Under the pieces are notes generated by a model. That model was not told the DNA's origin, made no database searches, and saw only the letters and a list, made by a program, of their open reading frames with translations. 64,000 nt of DNA, taken from Arcticimaribacter sp965277835. Lineage in GTDB: Bacteria > Bacteroidota > Bacteroidia > Flavobacteriales > Flavobacteriaceae. Of this stretch, positions 30,774-40,916 are shown piece after piece (the stretch's first letter is position 1; every line of letters begins with the position of its first letter). Location of the stretch: the NCBI GenBank assembly GCA_965277835.1, contig OZ255841.1, positions 1,674,001 to 1,738,000 on the forward strand. The letters run 5' to 3'. Made by a program: the position numbers and the translations under genes.

Positions 30774-32003
30774 CTATTTTTTAGATTGTTTTAAGGTAAT
30801 TACTGTAATTTCTGGCCAAATCCCTACGCGCCCAGGGTATGCTAAAAAGCCAAAGCCTCGATTTACATTTAAGTATTGTTTTGCTGTTTCATATATTCCT
30901 GCCCATTGTTTATATCGCCATTTTACGGGGCTCCATTTAAACCAACCAGGTATTTCAATACCAAACTGCATTCCATGTGTGTGCCCACTAAGTGTAAGTT
31001 CAAAAGGGAAAGGGTGAGGGAGTATCTCCTCTTCCCAGTGCGAAGGGTCGTGGGACATTAATATCTTAAAATCTTTTGAATCAATCGTCTCAACGGCTTT
31101 GTTTATATCACCTGCCTTTTTGAACCCTCCTTTACCCCAATTTTCAACACCTACTAAAGCAATTTGAGCTCCATCTTTTTTTATATACTCAGCTTGATTA
31201 AGCAAAACTTTAAAACCCATTTGTTCTTGAGCTGCAATTAAATCTGTCATGTTTTGCTTTTTTTCAAGGTCTGATTTCCATTGCACATAATCGCCATAAT
31301 CATGATTCCCCAAAACCGAGAATTTCCCAAAAGGAGCTTCAAGAGAACCTATTAAATCAGCCCAAGGATATACTTCTTTGGCTCTATTATTTACTAAATC
31401 TCCCGTGAAAAGTATTAAATCAGATTTTTGTTCATTAATAAGATTAATCCCGTATGACACTTTTTCTTTACTATCAATCTCAAAACTACCGCTATGAATA
31501 TCAGAAATTTGTGTTAGTGTAAAACCGTCAAAAGCTTTGGGTAAGTTATCAAACTCTAATGTATATCGTAGTACTTTATAGTTATACTTGCCTTTATACA
31601 TACCAAATAATAAAGATGCTAAAGGAATAGATGCAATCCCTAGGGCAATTTGCGAAATAAATTTTCTGCGGTTAGGAAAATAACTCTGGCTTTCGGTTTT
31701 AGCAAAAAATCTATATGCCGCCTGAATACCTCTAGTAATATCCTCGAAAAGCAAAAATGCAATAATAACAATTTGAAAAAGAAAGAGCGCTAAAAATAAC
31801 CCTGTAGCGAAACTCATGCTATGTGTAAACCCTACGTCTCTACTAAAACGGCTAGTTTGATACACAAAATTTGAAAAAACAGCTGTTGTTATAATCCAGT
31901 ATAGTCCAAAGACAACGCGTTGTTGCGTTAAGGTTTTTATTGCTTGAAATGTATATATTTCAAATAATAGGAAAAAGATAAAAAGGATAATCCAGCGTAA
32001 CAT
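30774..32003 (-). CDS. Membrane-anchored metallophosphoesterase
   Basis: This 409-aa protein has about four N-terminal membrane segments, then a calcineurin-like phosphoesterase domain with all metal motifs in order: TQISDIHSG, LFTGDLVNN, VLGNHDYGD, LMSHDPSHW and LSGHTHGMQFG. It resembles the YaeI/YkoQ group, some of which hydrolyse lipid phosphates such as UDP-diacylglucosamine, but specificity is not readable. It follows dgt by 15 nt and is probably cotranscribed. Confidence 0.9.
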   Translation of the reverse strand: MLRWIILFIFFLLFEIYTFQAIKTLTQQRVVFGLYWIITTAVFSNFVYQTSRFSRDVGFTHSMSFATGLFLALFLFQIVIIAFLLFEDITRGIQAAYRFFAKTESQSYFPNRRKFISQIALGIASIPLASLLFGMYKGKYNYKVLRYTLEFDNLPKAFDGFTLTQISDIHSGSFEIDSKEKVSYGINLINEQKSDLILFTGDLVNNRAKEVYPWADLIGSLEAPFGKFSVLGNHDYGDYVQWKSDLEKKQNMTDLIAAQEQMGFKVLLNQAEYIKKDGAQIALVGVENWGKGGFKKAGDINKAVETIDSKDFKILMSHDPSHWEEEILPHPFPFELTLSGHTHGMQFGIEIPGWFKWSPVKWRYKQWAGIYETAKQYLNVNRGFGFLAYPGRVGIWPEITVITLKQSKK

Positions 32004-32018
32004 AGAGGTTTTGTTAGG

Positions 32019-33338
32019 TTATTTCATTTTTTGTGCAAGTCTCTTTGCTTTGCTGTCCGATAGGCTTGCTACAAAACAAGTAGCATTAAGCAAAGTTCTA
32101 TATAAGTTTTCCGAGACGAAAGGAGTCCCTTCGGGGACGAGACGCAAAATAAGTTTGTCGTAAGCGTTACTTTGCCCTTTATACTCGTTTGCAGCAGCGT
32201 TTGTAAACGCTTCTAATAATGTTGTAATAGTCTTATATCCTATAACTTCTTTTTGCAATACTTCTGGGGATTGATATATTTTTTTAACACTCAGTGAAAT
32301 GATATCATTTATTTGGGGAGCATATTTACTTTTATCTAGTAAGGCGTAGGGGAATGCACCTTTCAAAATTAACGCCTCATTTTCAATAAATATATCAACC
32401 GCATCTTTAATAAGGCTATTTATAGCAAGGGCTCTTAAATAACTCATTCTTTGCGGAGTATATTTTAGTAAAGTATATGTTTTTTTATTAATCGTATCTT
32501 TTACTAGGTTCATTAAATACTCTAAGGCGTAAGATTCGGAAACCCATCCTAGATTTATTCCATCTTCAAAGTCAATAATTGTATAACATATATCATCAGC
32601 TGCTTCGACTAAATATGTTAACGGGTGCCTATGAAACGTATTACCTTCTTTTGCTAAACCTAAATCTTTTGCTAGTAGATTAAAATGTTCTGACTGTTCT
32701 TGAAAAAAACCAAATTTCTTGTCTGCCACATGTGGCGAAGGTTTATGCGGTAGAGACGCTTTGGGGTACTTCATATAAGCACCTAATGTTGCTGAACTAA
32801 GACGTAAACCGCCTAAACTTCCTTGTGTTGATTGGCATAGAATTTTAAAACCATTGGCATTCCCTTCAAATCGGCATAAGTCTTCGTACTCTTCAGCAGT
32901 TAATTCATCTTTATATGTTTTACCAAAGCCCGAAGAAAAAAAATGCCCTATTGCTTTTTCTCCACTATGTCCAAAAGGTGGATTACCAATATCGTGTGCC
33001 AAAGCCGCCGCTGCAACTATAGCTCCAAAATCGTTAGATTGATATCCATGAACATCAAATAACCGAGGATGTTTCTTAAGAATAGACTTCCCTGCCAATC
33101 TACCAATGCTTCTTGCTACGACAGAAACTTCTAAACTATGGGTAAGTCGCGTATGTACAAAATCCGTTTTCGAAAACGGAATTACCTGTGTCTTATCTTG
33201 AAGACTTCTGAATGCTGCCGAAAAAACAATACGGTCATAGTCAACCTCAAACCCTAAACGTGTTTCGTCTTGTTCTTTTCGTACTCTTTTAGTCTTATCA
33301 CCAAACCGTTGTAAGGATAATAGCTGTTCCCAATTCAT
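32019..33338 (-). CDS. dgt: Deoxyguanosinetriphosphate triphosphohydrolase-like protein
   Basis: This 439-aa HD-domain enzyme splits dGTP (or other dNTPs) to deoxynucleoside and triphosphate. The metal site is complete: His62/His67 in VHTRLTHSLEVS, His115-Asp116 in AHDIGNPPFGHSGE, and EAADDICYTIIDFEDG. FRSLQDKTQV is the family's substrate-loop motif. A minus-strand TACTTTTG promoter box lies 16 nt upstream (33354-33361). It starts the run dgt-metallophosphoesterase-thioredoxin-like. Confidence 0.93.
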   Translation of the reverse strand: MNWEQLLSLQRFGDKTKRVRKEQDETRLGFEVDYDRIVFSAAFRSLQDKTQVIPFSKTDFVHTRLTHSLEVSVVARSIGRLAGKSILKKHPRLFDVHGYQSNDFGAIVAAAALAHDIGNPPFGHSGEKAIGHFFSSGFGKTYKDELTAEEYEDLCRFEGNANGFKILCQSTQGSLGGLRLSSATLGAYMKYPKASLPHKPSPHVADKKFGFFQEQSEHFNLLAKDLGLAKEGNTFHRHPLTYLVEAADDICYTIIDFEDGINLGWVSESYALEYLMNLVKDTINKKTYTLLKYTPQRMSYLRALAINSLIKDAVDIFIENEALILKGAFPYALLDKSKYAPQINDIISLSVKKIYQSPEVLQKEVIGYKTITTLLEAFTNAAANEYKGQSNAYDKLILRLVPEGTPFVSENLYRTLLNATCFVASLSDSKAKRLAQKMK

Positions 33339-33353
33339 TAGCTAGCTTTCAGA

Positions 33354-33361
33354 CAAAAGTA
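33354..33361 (-). promoter_or_regulatory. Promoter box TACTTTTG before dgt
   Basis: Exact TAnnTTTG on the minus strand. The predicted start near 33347 leaves a very short leader before the dgt ATG (33338). Confidence 0.5.
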
Positions 33362-33452
33362 AGAAGATTTTCTCAGCCTTTTTGTTAACATTAAGGTAAC
33401 AATAAACATTCATATTTAATCTTGTCTTAATAGACAGTTTTAGTTGTTAAAA

Positions 33453-33460
33453 TACATTTG
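33453..33460 (+). promoter_or_regulatory. Promoter box TACATTTG before the phosphate porin
   Basis: Exact TAnnTTTG on the plus strand. The transcript would start near 33467, after an upstream in-frame alternative start at 33458, which supports ATG 33497 as the real start. Confidence 0.65.
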
Positions 33461-33496
33461 CTCTGTAAAATAATTACAAACAAATTAACCGTTGAA

Positions 33497-34756
33497 ATGA
33501 AAAACGCATTATCTAAAACTATTTTTCAATTATCTGCTTTAACATTAGCGAGAGCTTTAGTGTGTATTGCAATGTTATTAGGGACTTCAATTTATAGTCA
33601 AGACGCTGAAGCTCCAAAATTTGGAAAAGGGCTTTTAAACTTAAAAGGGAAAGACAGTACATTTACTATGAATATTAGTGCTCGTGTACAGTTTTTAACC
33701 TCCACTACGTGGAACCAAACAAGTAATGATAGTTTTGGTAATCCAGAAATGAATACGTTAATTCGTAGGTCTCGACTTAAATTTAAAGGGTTTGCCTATA
33801 GTCCAAAATTGACTTATAAAATTGAATTAGGGTTGTCCAATCGCGATATTTCGGGAGCTAATGAATTTACAAATGATGCCCCTCGTTATATATTAGATGC
33901 TTATGTCCGTTGGAATTTTTATAAAAACTTCACTGTTCAAATAGGACAGGCAAAACTTCCAGGGAATATTGAACGTGTTATTTCTTCAGGGAATTTAGCT
34001 CTTGTTGATAGATCTATATTAAACAGTAAATTTAATATTGACCGCGACCTAGGGATACAATTTCGTCATCATTTTAACCTATCTGAAAACTTTATTGTTA
34101 AAGAAGTAATAGCCATCTCTCAGGGAGAAGGTAGAAATATAACAAAAGGGAATAAGGGAGGACATCAATATACGTATCGTGTTGAAATGTTACCATTTGG
34201 AAACTTTACTAAAAAAGGAGATTATAGTGGTGCAGACCTTGAGCGTGAACCAACACCAAAATTTCTATTAGGAGCGGTTTATGATATTAACTCTAACGCT
34301 GTTAAAAGTAGAAGTAATTTAGGGTCGTATATGCGTATTAATAATGAGAGTGATTTTTATCAGACAGATATTAAAACTCTGTTTATTGATGCACACTTTA
34401 AATATAGAGGTCTTGCTTTTATGTTAGAGTATGCTGATAGAACTGCTAGTGATCCTATTGCAAAAAACACAGACGGCACATTAACTGGAGATGTTGTAGA
34501 AGTAGGAAATTCAATTAATATGCAACTAGGTTATTTATTACCTTCTAACCTTGCTATTACAGGACGCTATACTAACACTAATTTTGACAGCAATATTATT
34601 ACATCAAAAAATAGAATTTCTCAATATACTTTAGGGTTATCTCGCTATATTGTTAAACATAAATTAAAAGTTCAAACCGATGCTACTTATGAAGATGTTA
34701 TAGGTGCATCAAACAATAAAATATTTTATCGATTCCAAGTTGATTTTCATTTCTAA
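33497..34756 (+). CDS. Phosphate-selective porin O/P-type outer-membrane protein
   Basis: I place the start at ATG 33497 (MKNALSKTIFQLSALTLARALV), giving 419 aa with a signal peptide cut after TSIYS. The mature protein has the O/P porin pattern: FTMNISARVQFLTSTTWNQ, IRRSRLKFKGFAYSPKLTYKIELGLSNRD, DAYVRWNFYKNFTVQIGQAKLPGNIERVISS and a C-terminal FYRFQVDFHF ending in an aromatic residue. It should form a 16-strand barrel in the outer membrane. The PiT gene 17 nt downstream indicates phosphate as the cargo. Confidence 0.87.
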   Translation: MKNALSKTIFQLSALTLARALVCIAMLLGTSIYSQDAEAPKFGKGLLNLKGKDSTFTMNISARVQFLTSTTWNQTSNDSFGNPEMNTLIRRSRLKFKGFAYSPKLTYKIELGLSNRDISGANEFTNDAPRYILDAYVRWNFYKNFTVQIGQAKLPGNIERVISSGNLALVDRSILNSKFNIDRDLGIQFRHHFNLSENFIVKEVIAISQGEGRNITKGNKGGHQYTYRVEMLPFGNFTKKGDYSGADLEREPTPKFLLGAVYDINSNAVKSRSNLGSYMRINNESDFYQTDIKTLFIDAHFKYRGLAFMLEYADRTASDPIAKNTDGTLTGDVVEVGNSINMQLGYLLPSNLAITGRYTNTNFDSNIITSKNRISQYTLGLSRYIVKHKLKVQTDATYEDVIGASNNKIFYRFQVDFHF

Positions 34757-34773
34757 AATAATAATATATAATT

Positions 34774-37047
34774 ATGGATAATATTTATTTAATATTGGTT
34801 GCTATTTTGGCTGTTTTAGCTATTGGCGATCTTATTGTAGGAGTAAGCAACGATGCTGTAAACTTTTTAAATTCTGCAGTAGGTTCAAAAGCAATTCCCT
34901 TTAGGACTATTATGATACTCGCCAGTTTGGGTGTTGCCTGTGGTGCTCTTTTTTCTAGTGGGCTTATGGAGGTTGCTCGTAAGGGAATTTTTAACCCAGG
35001 GGAATTTTACTTCAATGAAATTATTTTAATTTTTACAGCAGTAATGCTGACAGATATTTTACTGTTAGATTTTTTTAATACACTTGGGATGCCAACTTCA
35101 ACTACAGTATCTATTGTATTTACATTGTTAGGTGCTGCAGTTTTTATGTCTATAATCAAAATTGCTTCTGGTTCGGGAGATTTTTCAGAAATCGTTAATT
35201 ATATTAATACTTCTAAAGCCATTCAAATTATCTCTGGGATACTGCTTTCGGTGGTAGTAGCATTAACCGTAGGTGCAATTGTGCAATGGATTTCGCGTTT
35301 ATTTTTAACGTATAAGTTCGAAGAAAAAGCAATGTGGGTAAGTGCTCTTTTTGGCGGTATTGCATTATCATCAATTACATATTTTATATTAATGAAAGGT
35401 ATTAAAGGAACGCCTTTTGCTGATTTAAAATTTGACCTTATTGGGGGGATGAAAATCAAAGACTTTTTAGAAGTTGAAGTGTTAAAGGTTTCTATAATGA
35501 ATTTCTTATTATGGTTTGGTGTTTCATATGGAGTTATCAAATTTTTTAGAGCAAATATTTATAAAGTTATTATTGGAACAGGAACGTTTGCTTTAGCTCT
35601 TGCTTTTGCAGGAAACGATTTGGTCAACTTTATCGGCGTGCCTATTGCTGCGTATCAGTCCTACGAAGCTTGGGTTGCTTCGGGTTCTCTTGCTACAGAA
35701 TTTAGCATGGGCGTATTATCATCTAAAGTACCTACGCCTACTTTTTTATTGGTTTTATCAGGAGGGGTTATGGTAATAACACTGTGGTTATCTTCTAAAG
35801 CTAAAAAAGTAATGAAAACAGAATTGGATCTTTCTGACCAAAAACTTGTTAAAGAACGTTTTCAACCTAACTTTTTATCGAAAGGGATTGTAAAAGTTTC
35901 TCAAGCATTTGGTTTAGGGTTTAATGCGATACTCCCAAAAAACGTAAAACACGTTATCGATAAACAGTTTTCAGATTCGGATTTAGTTTTAAAAAGTCAA
36001 AAGAATATTGATGCACCTTCTTTTGATATGCTTAGAGCATGTGTAAATTTAATTGTAGCATCTATATTAATTTCTATTGCGACTTCGTATAAGTTGCCCT
36101 TATCAACTACCTATGTTACTTTTATGGTGGCAATGGGGACATCACTTGCCGATAGAGCTTGGAAAAAAGATAGTGCAGTATATCGTGTTGCAGGTGTTTT
36201 AAACGTCATAGGAGGCTGGTTCTTAACAGCTATAACTGCTTTTATTGCTTCGGGTATTATTGTAACCTTAATTTATCTAGGAGGGTTACAAGCAATTGCT
36301 ATCATATTATTTATTATTTTATTAATTATCGGTAAAAACTATGTGAAGCACAAAAACGATAATAAAGATTTAATAGGTGTTGAAGGGCTAATTAAAGCCG
36401 AAAGCAACTCTGTTAAAGGCGTGATTGATGAGAGTACTAAAAACGTAATTAAGGTATTTAATCGATCAGATAAAATTTATAGAATATTGGTAAATGGACT
36501 CTCAAAACATGATGCGAAAGAACTAAAAAAAGGGAAGAAGAATATTAATCGTTTGGGGGATGACGTAGAGGAATTGAGAGAAAACATTTTTTACTTTATT
36601 AAAAATTTAGAAGAAACAAGTTTATCTGCCAGCAATTTTTATATCGTTATTCTTGGTTTTATTCAAGATGTCGTAGATAATTTAGAATATGTTATAAAGA
36701 AAAGTTACAAGCATATTAATAATGATCATAGTAAACTTAAGTTAAGTCAGCTAAGAGACTTAAAAGAAGTCCACGAATTAACAGAATCTATTTTTGCAGA
36801 CGCAATGGAAGCATTTAAGAACAATTCGACTGCCGAATTAGAACGCGTTATAAATAATAAAAACGTTATTTTGAATAAACTTGACGAGAAAATAAATAAC
36901 CAAGTTGAACGCACACGAAACGAAGAAACTAGCCCCAAAAACGCTACACTTTATTTTAATATTCTTTTAAAATCGAAAGATATATACCAACACAAGTTGA
37001 ATATACTTAGTCTTTTTTTGGATAGTATTCGAAAAGTAAATTCTTAA
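34774..37047 (+). CDS. pit: Inorganic phosphate transporter, PiT family, with C-terminal PhoU-like domain
   Basis: This 757-aa inner-membrane protein has two PiT repeats: GVSNDAVNFLNSAVGSKAIPFRTI near the N-terminus and GNDLVNFIGVPIAAYQSYEAW in the middle, with LPLSTTYVTFMVAMGTSLADRAW later. After the last membrane segment (about 520), some 230 residues are cytoplasmic helices (KHDAKELKKGKKNINRLGDDVEEL, NFYIVILGFIQDVVDNLEYV) like PhoU/DUF47 proteins, which normally are separate subunits. It follows the porin by 17 nt, so outer- and inner-membrane phosphate passage are coexpressed. Confidence 0.9.
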   Translation: MDNIYLILVAILAVLAIGDLIVGVSNDAVNFLNSAVGSKAIPFRTIMILASLGVACGALFSSGLMEVARKGIFNPGEFYFNEIILIFTAVMLTDILLLDFFNTLGMPTSTTVSIVFTLLGAAVFMSIIKIASGSGDFSEIVNYINTSKAIQIISGILLSVVVALTVGAIVQWISRLFLTYKFEEKAMWVSALFGGIALSSITYFILMKGIKGTPFADLKFDLIGGMKIKDFLEVEVLKVSIMNFLLWFGVSYGVIKFFRANIYKVIIGTGTFALALAFAGNDLVNFIGVPIAAYQSYEAWVASGSLATEFSMGVLSSKVPTPTFLLVLSGGVMVITLWLSSKAKKVMKTELDLSDQKLVKERFQPNFLSKGIVKVSQAFGLGFNAILPKNVKHVIDKQFSDSDLVLKSQKNIDAPSFDMLRACVNLIVASILISIATSYKLPLSTTYVTFMVAMGTSLADRAWKKDSAVYRVAGVLNVIGGWFLTAITAFIASGIIVTLIYLGGLQAIAIILFIILLIIGKNYVKHKNDNKDLIGVEGLIKAESNSVKGVIDESTKNVIKVFNRSDKIYRILVNGLSKHDAKELKKGKKNINRLGDDVEELRENIFYFIKNLEETSLSASNFYIVILGFIQDVVDNLEYVIKKSYKHINNDHSKLKLSQLRDLKEVHELTESIFADAMEAFKNNSTAELERVINNKNVILNKLDEKINNQVERTRNEETSPKNATLYFNILLKSKDIYQHKLNILSLFLDSIRKVNS

Positions 37048-37099
37048 GTATTATTTTATATAAAACCCTTAGACTTATTTAAGGAAGTATAAAATTCAC

Positions 37100-37107
37100 T
37101 AATTTTG
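37100..37107 (+). promoter_or_regulatory. Promoter box TAATTTTG before ileS
   Basis: Exact TAnnTTTG, 21 nt before the ileS ATG; the start site would be near 37114. Confidence 0.6.
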
Positions 37108-37128
37108 CAACCTTAATAAGCATTTTCA

Positions 37129-40100
37129 ATGGGTTTCAAAGAATATAAACGGTCTAGTCTTTTAGACGTATCTTCAGATATTTTATCGTACTGGGAGGAC
37201 AAGTCTATTTTCGAGAAAAGTATAACTTCTCGCGAAGGAAAACCTCCCTATATTTTCTTTGAAGGGCCTCCGTCTGCGAATGGAAAACCAGGGATTCACC
37301 ATGTAATGGCACGTACAATCAAAGATATTTTCTGCCGTTATAAAACACAAAAAGGATTTCAAGTAAAACGAAAAGCAGGTTGGGATACCCATGGGTTGCC
37401 CATTGAACTTGGTGTCGAAAAAGAATTAGGTATTACCAAAGATGCCATTGGAAAAAGCATTAGTATAGAAGATTATAATAAGGCGTGTAAAACTGCTGTA
37501 ATGCGTTATACTGATCTTTGGAATCGGTTAACCAAAGAAATGGGATATTGGGTTGATATGGAAGACCCATATGTCACCTATAAAGCTAAATATATCGAAT
37601 CTGTTTGGTGGTTACTAAAACAAATTTATGATAAAGGGTTGCTGTACAAAGGATATACAATTCAACCTTATTCTCCTAAGGCAGGAACAGGACTAAGTTC
37701 GCACGAACTAAATCAACCAGGAACCTATCAAGACGTAACCGACACAACCGTAGTTGCTCAATTTAAAGCAATAGAAGACACATTACCTGAGTTTTTAAAA
37801 CCATTTGACCATTTACATTTTCTTGCATGGACGACAACGCCTTGGACACTCCCAAGTAATACAGCTTTAACCGTTGGGGCAAAAATTAAATATGTTGTAA
37901 TCGCAACATACAATCAATATACCTTTGAACCCATTCATGTGATTCTTGCTAAGAATTTAGTTGAAAAACAGTTTACAGGGAAATACGAACAGACAGATGA
38001 TGTTGCCAAGATTATTAATTTCTCTAAAGAGAACAAAAAAATCCCATTTTTAATAGCAACTGAATGCGAAGGGGTAGATTTATTGGAGATTCGTTATGAG
38101 CAATTATTAAATTATGTCTTGCCACATGACAATCCACAAGATGCATTTCGCGTTATTGCCGGAGATTTTGTAACTACCGAAGACGGGACAGGAATAGTAC
38201 ATACTGCTCCTACTTTTGGTGCCGATGATGCTTTGGTTGCAAAACAAGCAACACCAGAAATTCCACCTCTTCTTGTAAAAGATGAAAACGACAATTTAGT
38301 TCCCTTAGTAGATTTACAAGGTCGTTTTCGTCCCGAAGTAAAAGAACTCGCAGGTAAATATGTGAAGAATGAATATTATAATGAAGGCGAAGCACCTGAA
38401 CGTTCTGTTGATGTTGAATTGGCAATTAAATTAAAAGAAGAAAATAAAGCTTTTAAGGTTGAAAAATATGTGCATTCTTACCCTAATTGCTGGAGAACCG
38501 ATAAGCCTATTTTATATTATCCTTTAGACTCATGGTTTATCAAAGTCTCCTCCGAGCGAAAACGTCTTTCAGAACTTAACCAACAAATAAACTGGAAGCC
38601 AAAATCTACTGGCGAAGGACGTTTTGGGAATTGGCTTGAAAGCGCAAATGACTGGAATTTATCTCGCTCACGTTTTTGGGGTATTCCATTACCTATTTGG
38701 CAAACTGAAGATGCTCAAGAAACCATTATTATTGGTTCTATGGAAGAGTTAATTAAAGAAATTGAAAAAGCGATTTCAGCAGGTTTTATGAGCGAGAATC
38801 CGTTTGAAAATTTTGAGGTTGGTAATATGATAGAAAGTAACTACGATGCTATTGACCTTCATAAGAATACCGTAGATAAAATAGTATTATGTAGTTCATC
38901 GGGGAAAGCCATGAAAAGAGAAACAGATCTTATTGATGTTTGGTTCGATTCTGGTTCTATGCCCTATGCACAGTGGCATTATCCTTTTGAAAACAAAGAG
39001 AAAATAGATCAAAATAAAACGTTCCCTGCAAATTTTATTGCCGAGGGCGTAGACCAAACCAGAGGGTGGTTTTATACACTTCATGTAATTGGAGGGTTAG
39101 TCTTTGATTCTATAGCTTACAAGAATGTAGTTTCAAACGGTTTAGTTTTAGACAAGAATGGGCAAAAAATGTCTAAACGCTTAGGTAATGCGGCAGACCC
39201 TTTCGAAACACTAAAAACCTATGGGGTAGATGCTACTCGGTGGTATATGATTTCAAACGCAAACCCTTGGGATAATTTAAAATTTGACTCAGATGGGATT
39301 AGCGAAGTATCACGTAAATTTTTTGGAACGCTACAAAACACATATGCTTTTTTTAGTTTGTATGCCAATATCGATAAGTTTACATACAAAGAAAATTCTA
39401 TTCCACTTTTGGAACGTCCCGAAATGGATCAATGGGTTTTATCCGAATTAAATAAACTTATAGCATCTGTTGATGAATTATATAGCGATTATGAGCCTAC
39501 AAAAGCAACACGGCTTATATCAGAATTTACACAAGAAATTTTAAGTAATTGGTATGTACGTCTCTCTAGAAGAAGGTTTTGGAAAGGAGAATATCAAGAA
39601 GATAAAATATCCGCTTATCAAACCTTATTCGAATGCTTACTTACTATTAGTAAGTTAATGGCTCCTGTTGCTCCTTTTTATGCAGAGCGGTTATATTTAG
39701 ACTTATGTACAACAACTGCTTTTGAAAATGAAGAGTCTGTACATTTAGCAACTTTTCCTGTTGCCGATAAAACAGCCCGAAATACTTCTATGGAAGAACG
39801 AATGGATAAGGCACGAACTATATCCTCGTTAGTCCTTTCACTACGAAAGAGAGAACAAATAAAAGTACGCCAACCTCTTCAAAAAATTATGATTCCTATT
39901 CGGAATCAACAAGAGAGGAAAGCTATCGAATCTGTAAAAGAACTCATCCGATCTGAAGTTAATGTAAAAGAAGTTTCTCTTTTAGATGATGCTAATGATA
40001 TTTTAGTGAAGAAAGTTATTCCGAACTTTAAAGTTCTTGGCCCTCGTTTTGGGAAAGATATGCCTTTGGTAGCGACTTCAATAAAGTCTTTAAATAATAC

Positions 40101-40527
40101 ACAAATAGAAGAACTCGAAACAAAAGGGAGTATTAAAATTTTAATAAAAGAAAGCGAGTTTATTATTAAAAGTGAAGAGGTCGATATTCAATCAAAAGAT
40201 ATAGAAGGATGTTTAGTTGCTAATGGAGATGGTATCACAGTAGCTTTGGATATTCAACTAAATAACCAATTAATTGAAGAAGGTATTGCGAGAGAGTTAG
40301 TAAATAGAATTCAAAACTTGAGAAAAGATGCTAGTTTTGATGTTACTGATGAAATTATTTTATATTTGACCCCTCATAAAACCTTAAATAAGGTTTTAGA
40401 GAATAATTTAGATTATGTAAAAACAGAAACACTTACTCAAGAAATAGTATTTCAAAAAGAAATTGAAGGCGGTGTTTTAGTTGAGTTTGATGATATTAAA
40501 ACGTGTATTTTTCTTAAACAATATTAG
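37129..40527 (+). CDS. ileS: Isoleucyl-tRNA synthetase
   Basis: The 1132-aa class I synthetase charges tRNA-Ile. The HIGH-type motif GPPSANGKPGIHH lies near residues 46-58, KMSKRLG near 680, and the editing domain includes WTTTPWTLPSNTAL and a GTGIVHTAPTFGADD segment. Length over 1100 aa and the C-terminus without the zinc-binding Cys cluster place it in the eukaryote-like IleS2 type common in Bacteroidota. That type tends to be less sensitive to mupirocin in other bacteria. It leads the run ileS-dksA-like-hypothetical-lspA with gaps of 2, 3 and 1 nt. Confidence 0.97.
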   Translation: MGFKEYKRSSLLDVSSDILSYWEDKSIFEKSITSREGKPPYIFFEGPPSANGKPGIHHVMARTIKDIFCRYKTQKGFQVKRKAGWDTHGLPIELGVEKELGITKDAIGKSISIEDYNKACKTAVMRYTDLWNRLTKEMGYWVDMEDPYVTYKAKYIESVWWLLKQIYDKGLLYKGYTIQPYSPKAGTGLSSHELNQPGTYQDVTDTTVVAQFKAIEDTLPEFLKPFDHLHFLAWTTTPWTLPSNTALTVGAKIKYVVIATYNQYTFEPIHVILAKNLVEKQFTGKYEQTDDVAKIINFSKENKKIPFLIATECEGVDLLEIRYEQLLNYVLPHDNPQDAFRVIAGDFVTTEDGTGIVHTAPTFGADDALVAKQATPEIPPLLVKDENDNLVPLVDLQGRFRPEVKELAGKYVKNEYYNEGEAPERSVDVELAIKLKEENKAFKVEKYVHSYPNCWRTDKPILYYPLDSWFIKVSSERKRLSELNQQINWKPKSTGEGRFGNWLESANDWNLSRSRFWGIPLPIWQTEDAQETIIIGSMEELIKEIEKAISAGFMSENPFENFEVGNMIESNYDAIDLHKNTVDKIVLCSSSGKAMKRETDLIDVWFDSGSMPYAQWHYPFENKEKIDQNKTFPANFIAEGVDQTRGWFYTLHVIGGLVFDSIAYKNVVSNGLVLDKNGQKMSKRLGNAADPFETLKTYGVDATRWYMISNANPWDNLKFDSDGISEVSRKFFGTLQNTYAFFSLYANIDKFTYKENSIPLLERPEMDQWVLSELNKLIASVDELYSDYEPTKATRLISEFTQEILSNWYVRLSRRRFWKGEYQEDKISAYQTLFECLLTISKLMAPVAPFYAERLYLDLCTTTAFENEESVHLATFPVADKTARNTSMEERMDKARTISSLVLSLRKREQIKVRQPLQKIMIPIRNQQERKAIESVKELIRSEVNVKEVSLLDDANDILVKKVIPNFKVLGPRFGKDMPLVATSIKSLNNTQIEELETKGSIKILIKESEFIIKSEEVDIQSKDIEGCLVANGDGITVALDIQLNNQLIEEGIARELVNRIQNLRKDASFDVTDEIILYLTPHKTLNKVLENNLDYVKTETLTQEIVFQKEIEGGVLVEFDDIKTCIFLKQY

Positions 40528-40529
40528 TT

Positions 40530-40913
40530 ATGATGGAAGAAATAAAAAATAGATACTCAGATAAAGAGTTAGCAGAATTTAAAGAACTGATTGAAGAAAA
40601 AATTAAGACTGCAGAAAAAGATTTAGAACTTCTTAGAAGCACTTATATGAATGATGGTAATAACGGCACTGATGACACCGCACCTACTTTTAAGGCTTTT
40701 GAAGAAGGATCGGAAACTATGTCTAAAGAAGCCAACACACAATTAGCACTTCGTCAAGAAAAATTCATCCGTGACTTAAAAAATGCTCTTATTCGTATTG
40801 AAAATAAAACGTATGGTGTTTGTCGTATTACGGGTAAACTAATTAAAAAAGAACGCCTAGCTTTGGTGCCTCACGCTACACTTAGTATTGATGCTAAAAA
40901 CATGCAAAAATAG
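40530..40913 (+). CDS. TraR/DksA family protein with degenerate zinc finger
   Basis: This 127-aa protein has a coiled-coil N-terminal half (LAEFKELIEEKIKTAEKDLELLRSTY) and the C-terminal TraR/DksA pattern ENKTYGVCRITGKLIKKERLALVPHATLSIDAKN. Classical DksA uses four Cys for zinc; only Cys98 remains here, with Thr101 at the second position, so the finger is probably held by packing. DksA-like proteins enter the RNA polymerase secondary channel and adjust rRNA and stress transcription. A second ATG at 40533 is an equally possible start. Confidence 0.88.
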   Translation: MMEEIKNRYSDKELAEFKELIEEKIKTAEKDLELLRSTYMNDGNNGTDDTAPTFKAFEEGSETMSKEANTQLALRQEKFIRDLKNALIRIENKTYGVCRITGKLIKKERLALVPHATLSIDAKNMQK

Positions 40914-40916
40914 GTT

